Shown here: positions 8,516 to 16,901 of the stretch, one piece after another
Layout of the letters: every line of letters begins with the position of its first letter
Numbering within the stretch: position 1 is the stretch's first letter
From: DASUPK01 sp963763955
GTDB taxonomy: Bacteria > Actinomycetota > Thermoleophilia > Solirubrobacterales > 70-9
Length of the DNA stretch: 64,000 nt
Direction of reading: 5' to 3'
Assembly (NCBI GenBank): GCA_963763955.1
Contig: CAVXQP010000026.1
Coordinates: forward strand, 4,167 to 68,166
Translations under genes and position numbers: made by a program
Notes under the pieces: generated by a model
The model's input: only the letters and a program-made list of their open reading frames with translations
What the model was told of the DNA's origin: nothing
Database searches by the model: none

Positions 8516-9358
8516 TTGCTCGCCCTAGCGATCAGTCTCGCGTCCGCGTTCTCCTGGGGGGTCTCTGACTTCCTCGGAGGGCTGACGAGCCGGCGGCTGC
8601 CGGTGCTCGGAGTACTGGCGGTCTCGCAGCCGGCCGGGCTGGTGCTGGTCGGGATCCTGATCCTCGTTGTTCGGCGCCGATCCGATCTCCGCCGGACAAG
8701 CTCGCGATCGCCGCACTGGCGGGGGCTGCGTCGCTCGGAGGGCTCTGGGCGTTCTACGCAGCGATGGCGATGGGCACGGTCAGCGTGGTCGCCCCGATCG
8801 CCTCGCTCGGGGTGATCGTGCCGGTGGCGGTCGGTCTCGCGAGAGGGGACGCGCCCGCCGCGATCCAGCTGGTGGGCCTGGTCCCCGCGATCGCCGGGGT
8901 TGTGATCCTGGGCTACGAGGAGAACCCAGAGCACGCCGGCGTCGCCCGCCGCTCGATCCTTCTGGCGATCCTCGCGGGCTCTCAGCTTCGGGATCTTCTT
9001 CACGGGTTTGGACGTGGCAGCCGCCGACCGGCCCGGGTGGGCGGTCCTGGCCGTTCGCGTCGGCGCCGTGGCCACGGTCGCGATCGCGCTGCTCATCTCA
9101 CGGCCGCGGCTCACCGCGGTCACGGGATCGCTCGCGGTCCTGCTCACGATCGGGGTCTTCGACGTCCTCGCCAACGCGCTCTTCGCCGTGGCGTCGACCA
9201 AGGGGGTTCTCCCGGTGGTCGCGGTGGGTGGCTCGATGTACCCGGCTTTCACCATCGCGCTCGCACACACGGTGCTCGGCGAGCGTCTGGCCCGGATTCA
9301 GTGGGCCGGAGTCGCCCTCGCCCTGCTGGGCGTGGCCCTGATCGCGGCGGGCAGCTGA
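8516..9358 (+). pseudogene. EamA/DMT-family transporter, two frameshifts
   Basis: Three consecutive frames together give a complete EamA-type transporter of about 280 residues with about ten membrane helices. The first part (SLASAFSWGVSDFLGGL) breaks at about 8670-8690. The second starts around PPDKLAIAALAGAASLGG and breaks near 8980, and the third (DVAAADRPGWAVLAVRVGA) runs to TGA 9358. Residues are well conserved on both sides of each break, so the damage is either very recent or due to single-base sequence errors. It starts at TTG 8516, directly after the Gly-rich gene. The substrate is unknown. Confidence 0.7.
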
Positions 9359-9457
9359 CCCCTTCGAGTCCTTGTGCTCCGATTGGGAGCCCGAGGACCC
9401 CGAGCTCGACGCGATGATCGTCCGGCTCTCAGAGGAGCTGGCCCACTCCGGTCAGGC

Positions 9458-10084
9458 TTAGGCCGGGGCCAGCGCGATGCCGGTCAGCTCGCTGAGCCGG
9501 GCGATCGTCTCCCGCGGGCTGCGATGCCGGATTGCCGTCATCCCCACCGCCTCGGCCCCCTCGCAGTTCTCCCTCAGGTCGTCCACGAACAGGCATTCCT
9601 CCGGCGCGACGCCGAGCCGCTCGGCGGCCAGCCGGTAGATCTCGGGTTGCGGCTTGTGCATGCCGACGTCGGCCGAGATCACGACGGCGTCGAACAGCTC
9701 GGCGAGCAGCTTGCGGTCGTAGTGGTCGGTGCTCCAAGAATTCGAGACAAGCCCCGTCTTCAGCCCGCTGCGACGGAGCTGGCGGACCGCCTCGACCATC
9801 TCGGGCTCCGGCTGCATGCCGGCGAACATGCTGTCGATCAGGCCGGCGGGGTGGGCCAGACCGAGGCGCTTGCCGAAGACCGCCTCGAAATCGTTCTCGC
9901 TCATCTCGCCCAGCTCGAGCTTCCGCAGGTCCTCGAGCGCCTCCGGGTCGGTCTTGAATAGCTGTTTGACCGCGTCCGGCTCGAGGCCCTCCCTGCGGGA
10001 GAAGGCGGCAAAGCTGTCCCAGACGGGCGTGGTCAGCACCCCACCGAAATCGAAGAGCGCCGCCGCATATGCTGGCCCTGCCAT
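9458..10084 (-). CDS. HAD-superfamily hydrolase (ACAD10-N-terminus-like)
   Basis: This 208-residue HAD phosphatase has motif I as FDFGGVLTTP (normally DxDG; here D-F-G, as in the epoxide-hydrolase/ACAD10-like branch), motif II in LVSNSW, motif III lysine in GMHKPQPEIY and motif IV in FVDDLRENC. The second nucleophile-motif aspartate is therefore replaced by Gly, a known feature of this branch. The ATG (10084-10082) overlaps the ATG of the divergent kinase gene in a CCATGG. Neighbouring APH-like and acyl-CoA dehydrogenase genes match the domain order of the eukaryotic ACAD10 fusion, so a role in the same hydroxy-acid pathway is inferred. Confidence 0.85.
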   Translation of the reverse strand: MAGPAYAAALFDFGGVLTTPVWDSFAAFSRREGLEPDAVKQLFKTDPEALEDLRKLELGEMSENDFEAVFGKRLGLAHPAGLIDSMFAGMQPEPEMVEAVRQLRRSGLKTGLVSNSWSTDHYDRKLLAELFDAVVISADVGMHKPQPEIYRLAAERLGVAPEECLFVDDLRENCEGAEAVGMTAIRHRSPRETIARLSELTGIALAPA

Positions 10085-11138
10085 GGACGAGCAGGCTAGC
10101 GAGACGACGGCGGAGGCCCCCGACGGGATCGATCGCGCCGGGGTCGAGGGATGGTTCGAGGCCAACGTTCCCGACGTCGAGCTGCCGCTGAGCTTCGAGC
10201 GGATCTCCGGGGGGCGTTCGAACATGACCTTTGGAGTTCGCGACTCCGCCGGCCACGCGTGGGCCCTGCGGCGGCCGCCGCTCGGCAAGCGGCTCGGATC
10301 CGCGCATGACATGGGGCGCGAGCACCGCGTGATCGCGGCCCTCCAGGACACGCCGGTCCCCGTCCCGCCCGTGATCGGGCTCTGCGAGGACGAGGCGGTG
10401 AACGGTGCGCCCTTCTACGTGATGGGCTTCGTCGACGGACCGGTGCTGCGCTCGGCCGAGGAGGCGAGCATCTTCGAGGAGGGCGACCGCCGCGCGATCG
10501 GCGACCGCGTGGTCGACACGCTGGTCGCCATCCACGAGGTGGATCCGGATGAGGTCGGCCTGGGGGAGTTGGGCCGCAAGGAGGCCTACGTCGAGCGCCA
10601 GCTGAAGCGCTGGCAGGGCCAGTGGGAGAAGTCGAAGACCCGCGAGCTCGCGGTGGTGGACGACGTCCACGATCGCCTCTCCTCCCGCATCCCGGAGCAG
10701 GGACCGGCGACCATCGTCCACGGCGACTACCGGCTCGACAACATGATCCTGTCGCCCTCCGGCGAGGTCGCCGCGGTCGTCGACTGGGAGCTCTGCACGC
10801 TGGGGGACCCCCTGGCCGACGTCGGAATGCTGCTCGTCTACTGGTCCCAGGCCGGCGACGACTTCATGCCCCTGTTCGCCCCGGCCACCATCGCGCCGGG
10901 ATTCCCGAAGCGCGACGACGTCAGGGAGCGTTACGCGGAGCGATCGGGCCGGGATCTGAGCCAGATCGACTTCTTCATCGCCCTCGGCTTCTGGAAGCTG
11001 GCGATCATTCTCGAGGGCGTCTACGCCCGCTATGCCTCCGGCCAGTACGGCAAGACCGACGAGGGGTTCGAGGCGTTCGCGAAGGTCGTCGAGCGCCTGG
11101 CGGAGGCGGCCGACGAGGCCGCGAACCGCCTGCCATAG
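10083..11138 (+). CDS. APH-fold phosphotransferase family protein (ACAD10/11 kinase-like, LvaA-like)
   Basis: This 351-residue aminoglycoside-phosphotransferase-fold kinase has the nucleotide loop ISGGRSNMTFGV (about 42-53), the catalytic loop HGDYRLDNMIL (about 213-223) and the Mg-binding VDWELCTLGDP (about 233-243). The WELCTLGDPLADVG text is typical of the ACAD10/ACAD11 kinase branch, not of antibiotic-resistance enzymes. Relatives such as Pseudomonas LvaA phosphorylate 4-hydroxyacyl-CoA. A HAD gene on one side and an acyl-CoA dehydrogenase gene on the other support this. ATG 10083 is the only suitable start before the first conserved helix. Confidence 0.85.
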   Translation: MDEQASETTAEAPDGIDRAGVEGWFEANVPDVELPLSFERISGGRSNMTFGVRDSAGHAWALRRPPLGKRLGSAHDMGREHRVIAALQDTPVPVPPVIGLCEDEAVNGAPFYVMGFVDGPVLRSAEEASIFEEGDRRAIGDRVVDTLVAIHEVDPDEVGLGELGRKEAYVERQLKRWQGQWEKSKTRELAVVDDVHDRLSSRIPEQGPATIVHGDYRLDNMILSPSGEVAAVVDWELCTLGDPLADVGMLLVYWSQAGDDFMPLFAPATIAPGFPKRDDVRERYAERSGRDLSQIDFFIALGFWKLAIILEGVYARYASGQYGKTDEGFEAFAKVVERLAEAADEAANRLP

Positions 11139-11264
11139 CGCGAGCTCAGGGCGCGGCGGGGACGACCGCGAGCGTACCCTCCGCCTCAGGCAGCTCGGCG
11201 GTGTCCGCGGCGGCGCTTCCGCCGATCGTCGGCCCGCCGCCCACGGGGAGCAGGAGCAGCTCCG

Positions 11265-11488
11265 TGACCTCGAGTCGGGCTGGCTTGAAGCGCACCCCGG
11301 ATCCCGACGACGGCCGCAGGGCGTTCGTCGCGCTGACCGCCGCGGGCCGGAAGACGCTCGAGGCCGACCGGAGCCGGCGAGTCGGATGGCTCGTCTCGGC
11401 GATCGAGGAGCTCCCGAAGGAGGACCAGAAGGTCCTCAGCCGCGCCACCGACATCATCGGTCGGCTGGCCGAGAGCTGCGGCCGCTAG
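11265..11488 (+). pseudogene. MarR-family regulator, C-terminal remnant
   Basis: The C-terminal half of a MarR regulator is readable: RTPDPDDGRRAFVALTAAGR (the wing) followed by a C-terminal dimerisation helix that ends LAESCGR. The DNA-binding helices upstream, between 11149 and 11265, are not readable in any single frame, and no start can be assigned. Its TAG (11486-11488) overlaps the TAG of the convergent acyl-CoA dehydrogenase gene in a CTAG. It may once have regulated the kinase or dehydrogenase genes; it is probably non-functional. Confidence 0.55.
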
Positions 11489-12770
11489 GTCGTCGCCTTG
11501 GCCGGCTCGGCGTGGCCCGCGCCGTCCGAGGCCTGTTCGCCGCCCTTGGCCGCGGCCTCGAGCTCGCTTCGCCGCCCGGTTGAGCTCGCGGCGGGCGATG
11601 ACCATCTTGTGGACCTCGTCCGGGCCGTCCGCGACACGCAGCATCCGCATGAAGCGCCACATGCCGGCGAGCGGGGTGTCGTCCGACATGCCCGAGCGAG
11701 CCGTGCACCTGGATGGCGCGGTCGAGCACGTCCATGACGACGTTGGCCGCAACTACCTTGATCATCGAGATCGCCTGGCGGGCGCGGCGCTTGCCCTCGG
11801 TGTCCATCTGCCAGGCGGCGTAGAGGGTCAGGAGGCGAGCCTGGTCCACCTCCATCCGCGACTTGGCGATGAAGTCCTGGACGAACTGCTTGTCGGCCAG
11901 CGGGCCGCCGAAGGACTCGCGGGAGTTGGCACGCTGGCACATCATCTCGATGGCTCGCTCGGCGGTGCCGATGGCGCGCATGCAGTGGTGGATCCGGCCC
12001 GGGCCGAGGCGATCCTGGGCGATCACGAAGCCTGCACCGCGCTCGCCGAGCAGGTTCGACTCCGGCACGCGGCAGTCGGTGTAGCGGATCTCGCAGTGGC
12101 CGGGTCCCCCGTCGTGGCCCATCACGGAGACGTTGCGGATCAGGTCGAAGCCCGGGTTGTCGACGGGGACGATGATCATGCTCGCCCGGGTGTACGGCGC
12201 GGCGTCGGGGTCGGTGACCACCATCGCGATCGCGAACTCGGCGCCGTTGGCTCCGGAGGTGAACCACTTGTGCCCGTTGATCACCCATTCGCCGTCCTCA
12301 AGCTCCGCCCGGGTCTGCAGCGTGGTGGGGTCCGAGCCGGAGACCTCGGGTTCGGTCATCGAGAAGCAGCTGCGGATCTCACCGTCGAGCAGCCGCTGGA
12401 GGAAGCTCTCCTTCTGCTCGGGCGTGCCGTGGTCGGCGAGGATCTCCATGTTGCCGGTGTCAGGCGCCGAGCAGTTGAAGGCCATCGGCGCGATCATCGG
12501 GCTGCGCCCCATCTGCTCGCAGAGGATCCCGTACTCCCAGTTGGTCAGGCCAGCTCCGAACTCGTCGCCCGGGAGGAACAGGTTCCAGAGGCCCTGTTCC
12601 TTGGCGAGCGCGCGGATGTCGACGACGATCTGCGGGTACGGGACGCCGGGCTTGACCTCCTCGTCGATGGCCCTGATGGCCTCGGCCTCGACGGGGTAGA
12701 CGTGCTCGTCCATGAACCCGGCGATGCGCTCCAGGAGCGACTCCACCTCGGGCGAGGGCTTGAAGTCCAT
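11485..12770 (-). pseudogene. acyl-CoA dehydrogenase (ACAD10/11-like), two frameshifts near the C-terminus
   Basis: From ATG 12770 (MDFKPSPEVESLLERI) the frame reads a typical FAD acyl-CoA dehydrogenase of about 427 residues, with CFSMTEPEVSGSDPT in the flavin region and INGHKWFTSGANGA. After AIQVHGSLG the frame breaks at about 11692. It resumes as SDDTPLAGMWRFMRMLRVA, breaks again at about 11553 after ELNRAAK, and ends ELEAAAKGGEQASDG with TAG 11485. Conservation is unbroken across both one-base shifts, so these may be sequence errors in a working gene. It is the last gene of a minus-strand operon starting at the sulfotransferase. Confidence 0.75.
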
Positions 12771-12780
12771 TATCTGGACC

Positions 12781-13548
12781 CTACGACATCCCGCGGTAGC
12801 GGGCGAAGAGCTCGCTCCCGGACTCGAGCAGCCAGGCGAGCTCGACTTCGTCCACGTCGGGCAGCGCCCCCTCGAGGATGCGCGGTCCCTCGCCGCCCGC
12901 GATCTTCGGCGCGATCGTGAGGAAGAGCTCGTCCGCCAACCCGCCCTCGCGCAGCCGGCCGTGCAGGGTGGGGCCGCCCTCGCAGAGGACAGAGCGGATG
13001 CCGCGCTCCTCCAGGAGCCAGGCGAGCGCCCTGCCGAGGTCAACCCCCTCGGGGTGGCGGACGACCGTCACCGGCGTGGCGGTCTCGGGCGGCTCCTGCT
13101 CGGACGCGGTGAAAATCACGACGGGCCCACCGCCGGCTGTGAAGAGGCCGACGTCCCAGGGAAGCTCCAGCCGGTTGGAGACGATCACGGTGAGCGGATC
13201 GTGGGCGAGCCCGGTTTGCTCCCGGTAAGCGCGGAATTCCGGGTCCGAGACGATGCGGCCGTAGCGCTCGGCCCGCATGGTCCCCGCACCCACCATCACG
13301 GCGTCCACCCGCGTGCGCAGCCGCTGCAGCATCTCGGTGTCGGTGTCGCTGCCGATCGCCCCCGAGGTCCCGTCGACCGCGGCGCGGCCGTCGAGAGTGG
13401 TGGCGAAGTTGAGGATCAGGTAGGGACGGTCAGGGTGGGCCAGCTCCTTCAGGTCGAGCTCGGCGAGCTGTGCGGCGACGGTCGTCTCGGCCCCGTCCGG
13501 CAACAGCCGGCGGACCGGATGGGTGTCGCCCGGTACCGCGGGGCTCAC
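12781..13548 (-). CDS. RibD C-terminal-domain (dihydrofolate-reductase-fold) reductase
   Basis: This 255-residue protein has the RibD-C/DHFR-like fold, which reduces pyrimidine-type substrates with NADPH in riboflavin synthesis or related pathways. Visible hallmarks are NFATTLDGRAA (about 54-64), AVMVGAGTMRAERYG and SVLCEGGPTLHG (about 183-194). No deaminase domain is present, so it is a stand-alone reductase. The start is GTG 13548, overlapping the RpiB-like stop as GTGA. A longer in-frame extension upstream lies within the isomerase gene and is rejected. No riboflavin genes are nearby, so the substrate is open. Confidence 0.8.
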   Translation of the reverse strand: MSPAVPGDTHPVRRLLPDGAETTVAAQLAELDLKELAHPDRPYLILNFATTLDGRAAVDGTSGAIGSDTDTEMLQRLRTRVDAVMVGAGTMRAERYGRIVSDPEFRAYREQTGLAHDPLTVIVSNRLELPWDVGLFTAGGGPVVIFTASEQEPPETATPVTVVRHPEGVDLGRALAWLLEERGIRSVLCEGGPTLHGRLREGGLADELFLTIAPKIAGGEGPRILEGALPDVDEVELAWLLESGSELFARYRGMS

Positions 13549-13988
13549 CCGTTCTCCATCTCGGCGAGATGCTCGACGTTCGCGGTGTCCTCGGCGTCGT
13601 CGCTGGGCTCTCCACCGAACCAGGCGTCGAGGATCTCCGCGAGCTCCGCCTCGGAGGTCGCCCTGAGGCTGATCGCAAGGGTGTTGGCGTCGTTCCACTT
13701 GCGCGCGCCGTCGGCGGTCTGGGCATCGAGGCAGAGCGCAGCGCGGACACCGTCGACCTTGTTCGCCGCGATCGAGGCGCCGGTGCCGGTCCAGCAGCAG
13801 ACGATCGCCTGGTCGGCGCGGCCCTCGGCGACGTCGCGGGCGGCCGCCTCGCTTGCCCAGGCCCAGTCGACGCGCTCGTCCTCGGCCAGGGCCCCGTGCG
13901 GGAGCGGATCGTGCCCCCGTTTGCGGAGCTCCTCGATGAGGGAGTCGGCGACGCCCACGCGCTCGTCGGCGGCGACGGCGATCTTCAT
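13545..13988 (-). CDS. RpiB/LacA/LacB-family sugar-phosphate isomerase
   Basis: This 147-residue protein matches RpiB in length and fold. MKIAVAADERVG opens it, and the active-site cysteine segment reads CCWTGTGASIAANKVDG (about 64-80), close to the CGTGxGxSIAANKxxG signature of ribose-5-phosphate isomerase B. ARKWNDANTLAISLR follows, matching the HNDANVLxLG region. It probably interconverts ribose-5-P and ribulose-5-P or related sugars. It sits in a tight operon, 7 bases after the sulfotransferase and overlapping the RibD-like gene. Confidence 0.85.
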   Translation of the reverse strand: MKIAVAADERVGVADSLIEELRKRGHDPLPHGALAEDERVDWAWASEAAARDVAEGRADQAIVCCWTGTGASIAANKVDGVRAALCLDAQTADGARKWNDANTLAISLRATSEAELAEILDAWFGGEPSDDAEDTANVEHLAEMENG

Positions 13989-13995
13989 CCTTGGA

Positions 13996-15027
13996 TTAGT
14001 ACTGCTTCCAGCCCGAGAACTCGCGGCCGGCGAACTGCTGTAGGGCGGCGACGTCTTCGGCGAACTGCGACCGCAGTGACTCCTGGATCGAATCCGGGAT
14101 CTCGGGCTTGGGCGCGGGCGGTGCCTCGGGGTCGTGAACGATCTTCTCGACCATCCAGCGCATGCGCTCGGGAAGCCGGTCGAAGTTCCGGTCGAAGGAG
14201 CGGAACCCGGGGAGCTTGATCAACCTCTCCATGAACTGGTACTTCTCCGTCTCCTTCGCCGAGGACCTCTCCCACTCCCGCGAGAACTGCTCGGAGTAGA
14301 AGTTCTCGTCCACACCGGCGAAACGAAAGGCCTTTCGCATGGTTCCCTCGCGATCGGTCTGCAGCTCCTCCTGGGTGACGATCTCGATCTGGGTGCGGTC
14401 GAAGCGCTCGAGATAGGACTGGAGCTGCATCCAGTAGCGGGACCGGGTCACATAGGTCTGGTCGCCGCGGGCGAGCGCCTCCTCCATCGGCCGCGTCTCG
14501 TAGCCGGCGCCGACGGCGTGACACCAGTGCGACAGGATCCGCGAGATCGGGTCGCGAACCATGTAGATCAGCTTGGCGTCCGGGATGTGTTCGAGGATGC
14601 GGTCGGGCACCTCGGTGAAGTAGGGGAGGTTCGTGTAGTGAGGCGAGGATTCCCCGCGGACCTCGAAGCGCTCGTCGAAGCGGCCCCGGTACCAGTCGAG
14701 CCCCAGATCCCAGTTGAGCTCCTTGACGAAGAAGTTGAGCTCCTTGGGCTTCGACATGTTGATCTCGGGGTGAAGCCCCAGGTAGTGGTGGATGCTCGTC
14801 GTGCCGCACTTGAGCCCACCGATGATGATCAGGTTCGGGAGCGCGGCGTGGCGGCGGCGCCTTCTGGGCACGCGACCGCCCCGCTTTCGGTCGGCGGCGA
14901 AGCGCTCCCGCGCCCGCATGCACATGGCCTCGTCGGCCGGATCGTGCGTGGGGGGAGGCATGGCCTTGATGCGAGGGGGCTCCGTAGGCGTAGCCGAGGA
15001 GCCACCCGTCATACGTGGGGCAGCCAT
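13996..15027 (-). CDS. sulfotransferase family protein
   Basis: This 343-residue protein transfers sulfate from PAPS to a hydroxyl or amine acceptor. The 5'-phosphosulfate loop IIIGGLKCGTTSIHHYL lies at about residues 66-82, the 3'-phosphate-binding segment is RDPISRILSHWCHAV, and ELNFFVKE follows the first loop as in heparan-sulfate-type enzymes. The acceptor is unknown. ATG 15027 (MAAPRM) is the longest convenient start, and the palindromic element at 14968-15012 then encodes residues 6-20 in frame. Starting at MPPPTHDP instead would leave the element upstream of the gene. Confidence 0.85.
   Translation of the reverse strand: MAAPRMTGGSSATPTEPPRIKAMPPPTHDPADEAMCMRARERFAADRKRGGRVPRRRRRHAALPNLIIIGGLKCGTTSIHHYLGLHPEINMSKPKELNFFVKELNWDLGLDWYRGRFDERFEVRGESSPHYTNLPYFTEVPDRILEHIPDAKLIYMVRDPISRILSHWCHAVGAGYETRPMEEALARGDQTYVTRSRYWMQLQSYLERFDRTQIEIVTQEELQTDREGTMRKAFRFAGVDENFYSEQFSREWERSSAKETEKYQFMERLIKLPGFRSFDRNFDRLPERMRWMVEKIVHDPEAPPAPKPEIPDSIQESLRSQFAEDVAALQQFAGREFSGWKQY
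14968..15012 (+). repeat. palindromic element, long type A, at the sulfotransferase N-terminus
   Basis: It reads GATGCGAGGGGGCTCC, core GTAGGCGTAGCCGAGGA, then GGAGCCACCCGTCATA. Relative to the gene it is inverted, encoding MTGGSSATPTEPPRIKA on the minus strand. Whether this is translated depends on which ATG is used (15027 or the one just after the element). Confidence 0.75.
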
Positions 15028-15153
15028 GAGGGCGGGCAGTGTAGCGGCCACCAGGGCGCTCCACTTGGGAGCGCCGGCGAAGCCACCGTGACTCAGGCGG
15101 GGCGGCGCTCGTGGCCGCGATCCAGTGGCAAAGCGGAATATCCTCACACGCTC

Positions 15154-16032
15154 GTGGAGATCTCCCGCACCCCCGACGAGCGCTTCGAGGGCCTCCCCGG
15201 CTACGACTTCCAGCCCAATTACGCCGACATCGATGGTCTGCGCCTCCACTACCTCGACGAGGGGCCCGACGACGGCAAACCCATCGTCTGCTTCCACGGG
15301 GAGCCGACCTGGGCGTTCCTCTACCGGAAGATGCTCAAGCCGCTGGTCGCGGCGGGGCACCGCGTGATCTGCCCCGACTACGCGGGATTCGGGCGCTCGG
15401 ACAAGCCCACCCACCGGGACTGGTACACGTACGACCGTCACGTGGAGCTGGTCACGAAGCTGCTGGACAGCGTCGATCTGAAGGATGCGATCGTCGTCGT
15501 CCAGGACTGGGGCGGCCCGATCGGACTGCGCTGGGCGATGGAGAACGCCGAGCGGGTCGGGGCGCTGGCGATCCTCAACACGGGTCTCTTCACCGGCCGG
15601 GTCTCGAAGGGGTTCATGGCATGGCGGGACTTCGCCGAGAAGAACCCGGACCTGCCGGTCGGGTTCGTGATCCAGGGAGCGACCACCACGGAGCTCCCGG
15701 AAGGGGTCGTCGCCGGCTACGACGCGCCGTTCCCAACGGTCGAGTCCAAGGCGGGGGCCGCCCAGTTCCCGCTGCTCGTCCCGACCGAGGAGGATGCCCC
15801 GGGGGCCGACAAGATGCGCGAGGTCGTCGACGCCCTCGGCCGCTGGGAGAAGCCGGCGATGGTGGCCTTCTCAGACAGCGATCCCGTCTTTCCGTATCCG
15901 CGATCGGGCGAGCGTTTCATCGGCTGGATCCCGACGGTGAGCGAGCAGGTGAAGATCGAGGGTGCCGCGCATTTCCTGCAGGAGGACCGCGGCGAGCAGA
16001 TCGCCCGCGAGATCCTGCGCGTCCTCGGTTGA
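15154..16032 (+). CDS. haloalkane dehalogenase-like alpha/beta hydrolase
   Basis: This 292-residue enzyme probably hydrolyses the carbon-halogen bond of haloalkanes. HGEPTWAFLYRKM (about 48-60) carries the oxyanion region. VVQDWGGPIGL (about 114-124) supplies the nucleophilic Asp followed by the halide-binding Trp, as in DhlA/DhaA enzymes. GAAHFLQED (about 269-277) supplies the catalytic His. Asp rather than Ser at the elbow separates it from esterases. The GTG 15154 start (VEISRTPDERF) is chosen by similarity. Its TGA overlaps the TTG of the DUF2804 gene. Confidence 0.85.
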   Translation: MEISRTPDERFEGLPGYDFQPNYADIDGLRLHYLDEGPDDGKPIVCFHGEPTWAFLYRKMLKPLVAAGHRVICPDYAGFGRSDKPTHRDWYTYDRHVELVTKLLDSVDLKDAIVVVQDWGGPIGLRWAMENAERVGALAILNTGLFTGRVSKGFMAWRDFAEKNPDLPVGFVIQGATTTELPEGVVAGYDAPFPTVESKAGAAQFPLLVPTEEDAPGADKMREVVDALGRWEKPAMVAFSDSDPVFPYPRSGERFIGWIPTVSEQVKIEGAAHFLQEDRGEQIAREILRVLG

Positions 16033-16901
16033 AGCCCGAGCGTCTCAGCGCCGAGGTCGAGAAGCTGCCCTGGCGTGGGTGGCCCGATGATCGCCCGGAC
16101 CTGCCGGTGCCGCCCGCCCCGATGCCGCTGCTGCTCGGCCGTCGGCTCCGCAAGCGCTGGTGGTGGGCCGGGGCCTTCGCCGAGAACATGATGGTGTTCG
16201 CCGCCGACGCCCAGATCGGGCCGTCGTCGGTCACCTTCTGGGGGGTCTGGGACCGCGAGCGGCGGCGGCTCTGGGAGCGAACCCGCCGCGGCTTTCCTGG
16301 GCGTCGCCCCGAGGTGTCTCTGCGCGGGCGCCAGCTCCGCGTGCGCGCGGGCAACATCGAGGTCGACCTCGAGCTCGGCGAGGGCACACCGATCGAATGC
16401 ATGTGCCCAAACGGTGAGGGCGGGTACACCTGGACCAGAAAGGCCGCCGGAATGCCCGCACGCGGGGAGGTTCGCATTGGGCGTAGGACAAACCGGATCG
16501 ATGGATTGGGCGTCGAGGACCACTCGGCCGGCTACCACCCGCGCTACACGTCGTGGAAGTGGTCGGCGGGCGTGGGCACGGCCCGCGACGGCCGGTCATT
16601 CGCCTGGAACCTGGTCAGCGGCATCAACGATCCCCCGAGCTCGAGCGAGAGGACGATCTGGCTCGCCGGCAAGCCCACCGAGCCGGGACCTGTCCAGTTC
16701 CAGGGCCTCGATTCGATCCACTTCGAGGACGAGTCGCGGCTCAACTTCACGGCCGAGACACAGCGCTCGCATCACGAGGGAATCCCGCTGGTCGCCCGGT
16801 CGGACTATGAGGCGCGCCTCGGCACCTTCAGCGGATCGCTCAACGGCCTGCCGGTCGGCGAGGCGCTGGGTGTGATGGAGGCGCACGATGCCATCTGGTA
16901 G
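16029..16901 (+). CDS. DUF2804 domain-containing protein
   Basis: This 290-residue protein has the beta-rich DUF2804 pattern: KRWWWAGAFAENMMVFAADA, then GYTWTRKAAGMPARGEV, DHSAGYHPRYTSWKWSAG and WNLVSGINDPPSSSER. The fold is related to lipocalin-like AttH/CrtC proteins, and the function is unknown. TTG 16029 overlaps the dehalogenase stop (TTGA) and its own stop overlaps the YihY start, so it belongs to a four-gene operon (dehalogenase, DUF2804, YihY, flippase). A role in handling a hydrophobic ligand would fit the context but is a guess. Confidence 0.75.
   Translation: MKPERLSAEVEKLPWRGWPDDRPDLPVPPAPMPLLLGRRLRKRWWWAGAFAENMMVFAADAQIGPSSVTFWGVWDRERRRLWERTRRGFPGRRPEVSLRGRQLRVRAGNIEVDLELGEGTPIECMCPNGEGGYTWTRKAAGMPARGEVRIGRRTNRIDGLGVEDHSAGYHPRYTSWKWSAGVGTARDGRSFAWNLVSGINDPPSSSERTIWLAGKPTEPGPVQFQGLDSIHFEDESRLNFTAETQRSHHEGIPLVARSDYEARLGTFSGSLNGLPVGEALGVMEAHDAIW

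Noticed and set aside
7942..8568. PE_PGRS-like or LPXTG surface protein
   Set aside because: The Gly-rich part is short, there is no PE domain, and LPRTG occurs in mid-protein without a following hydrophobic helix and basic tail.
9359..9462. Short open frame after the EamA remnant (reads SDWEPEDPELDAMIVRLSEE)
   Set aside because: Looks coding-like but has no clear start or family match, and it overlaps the end of the HAD gene; too little to call.
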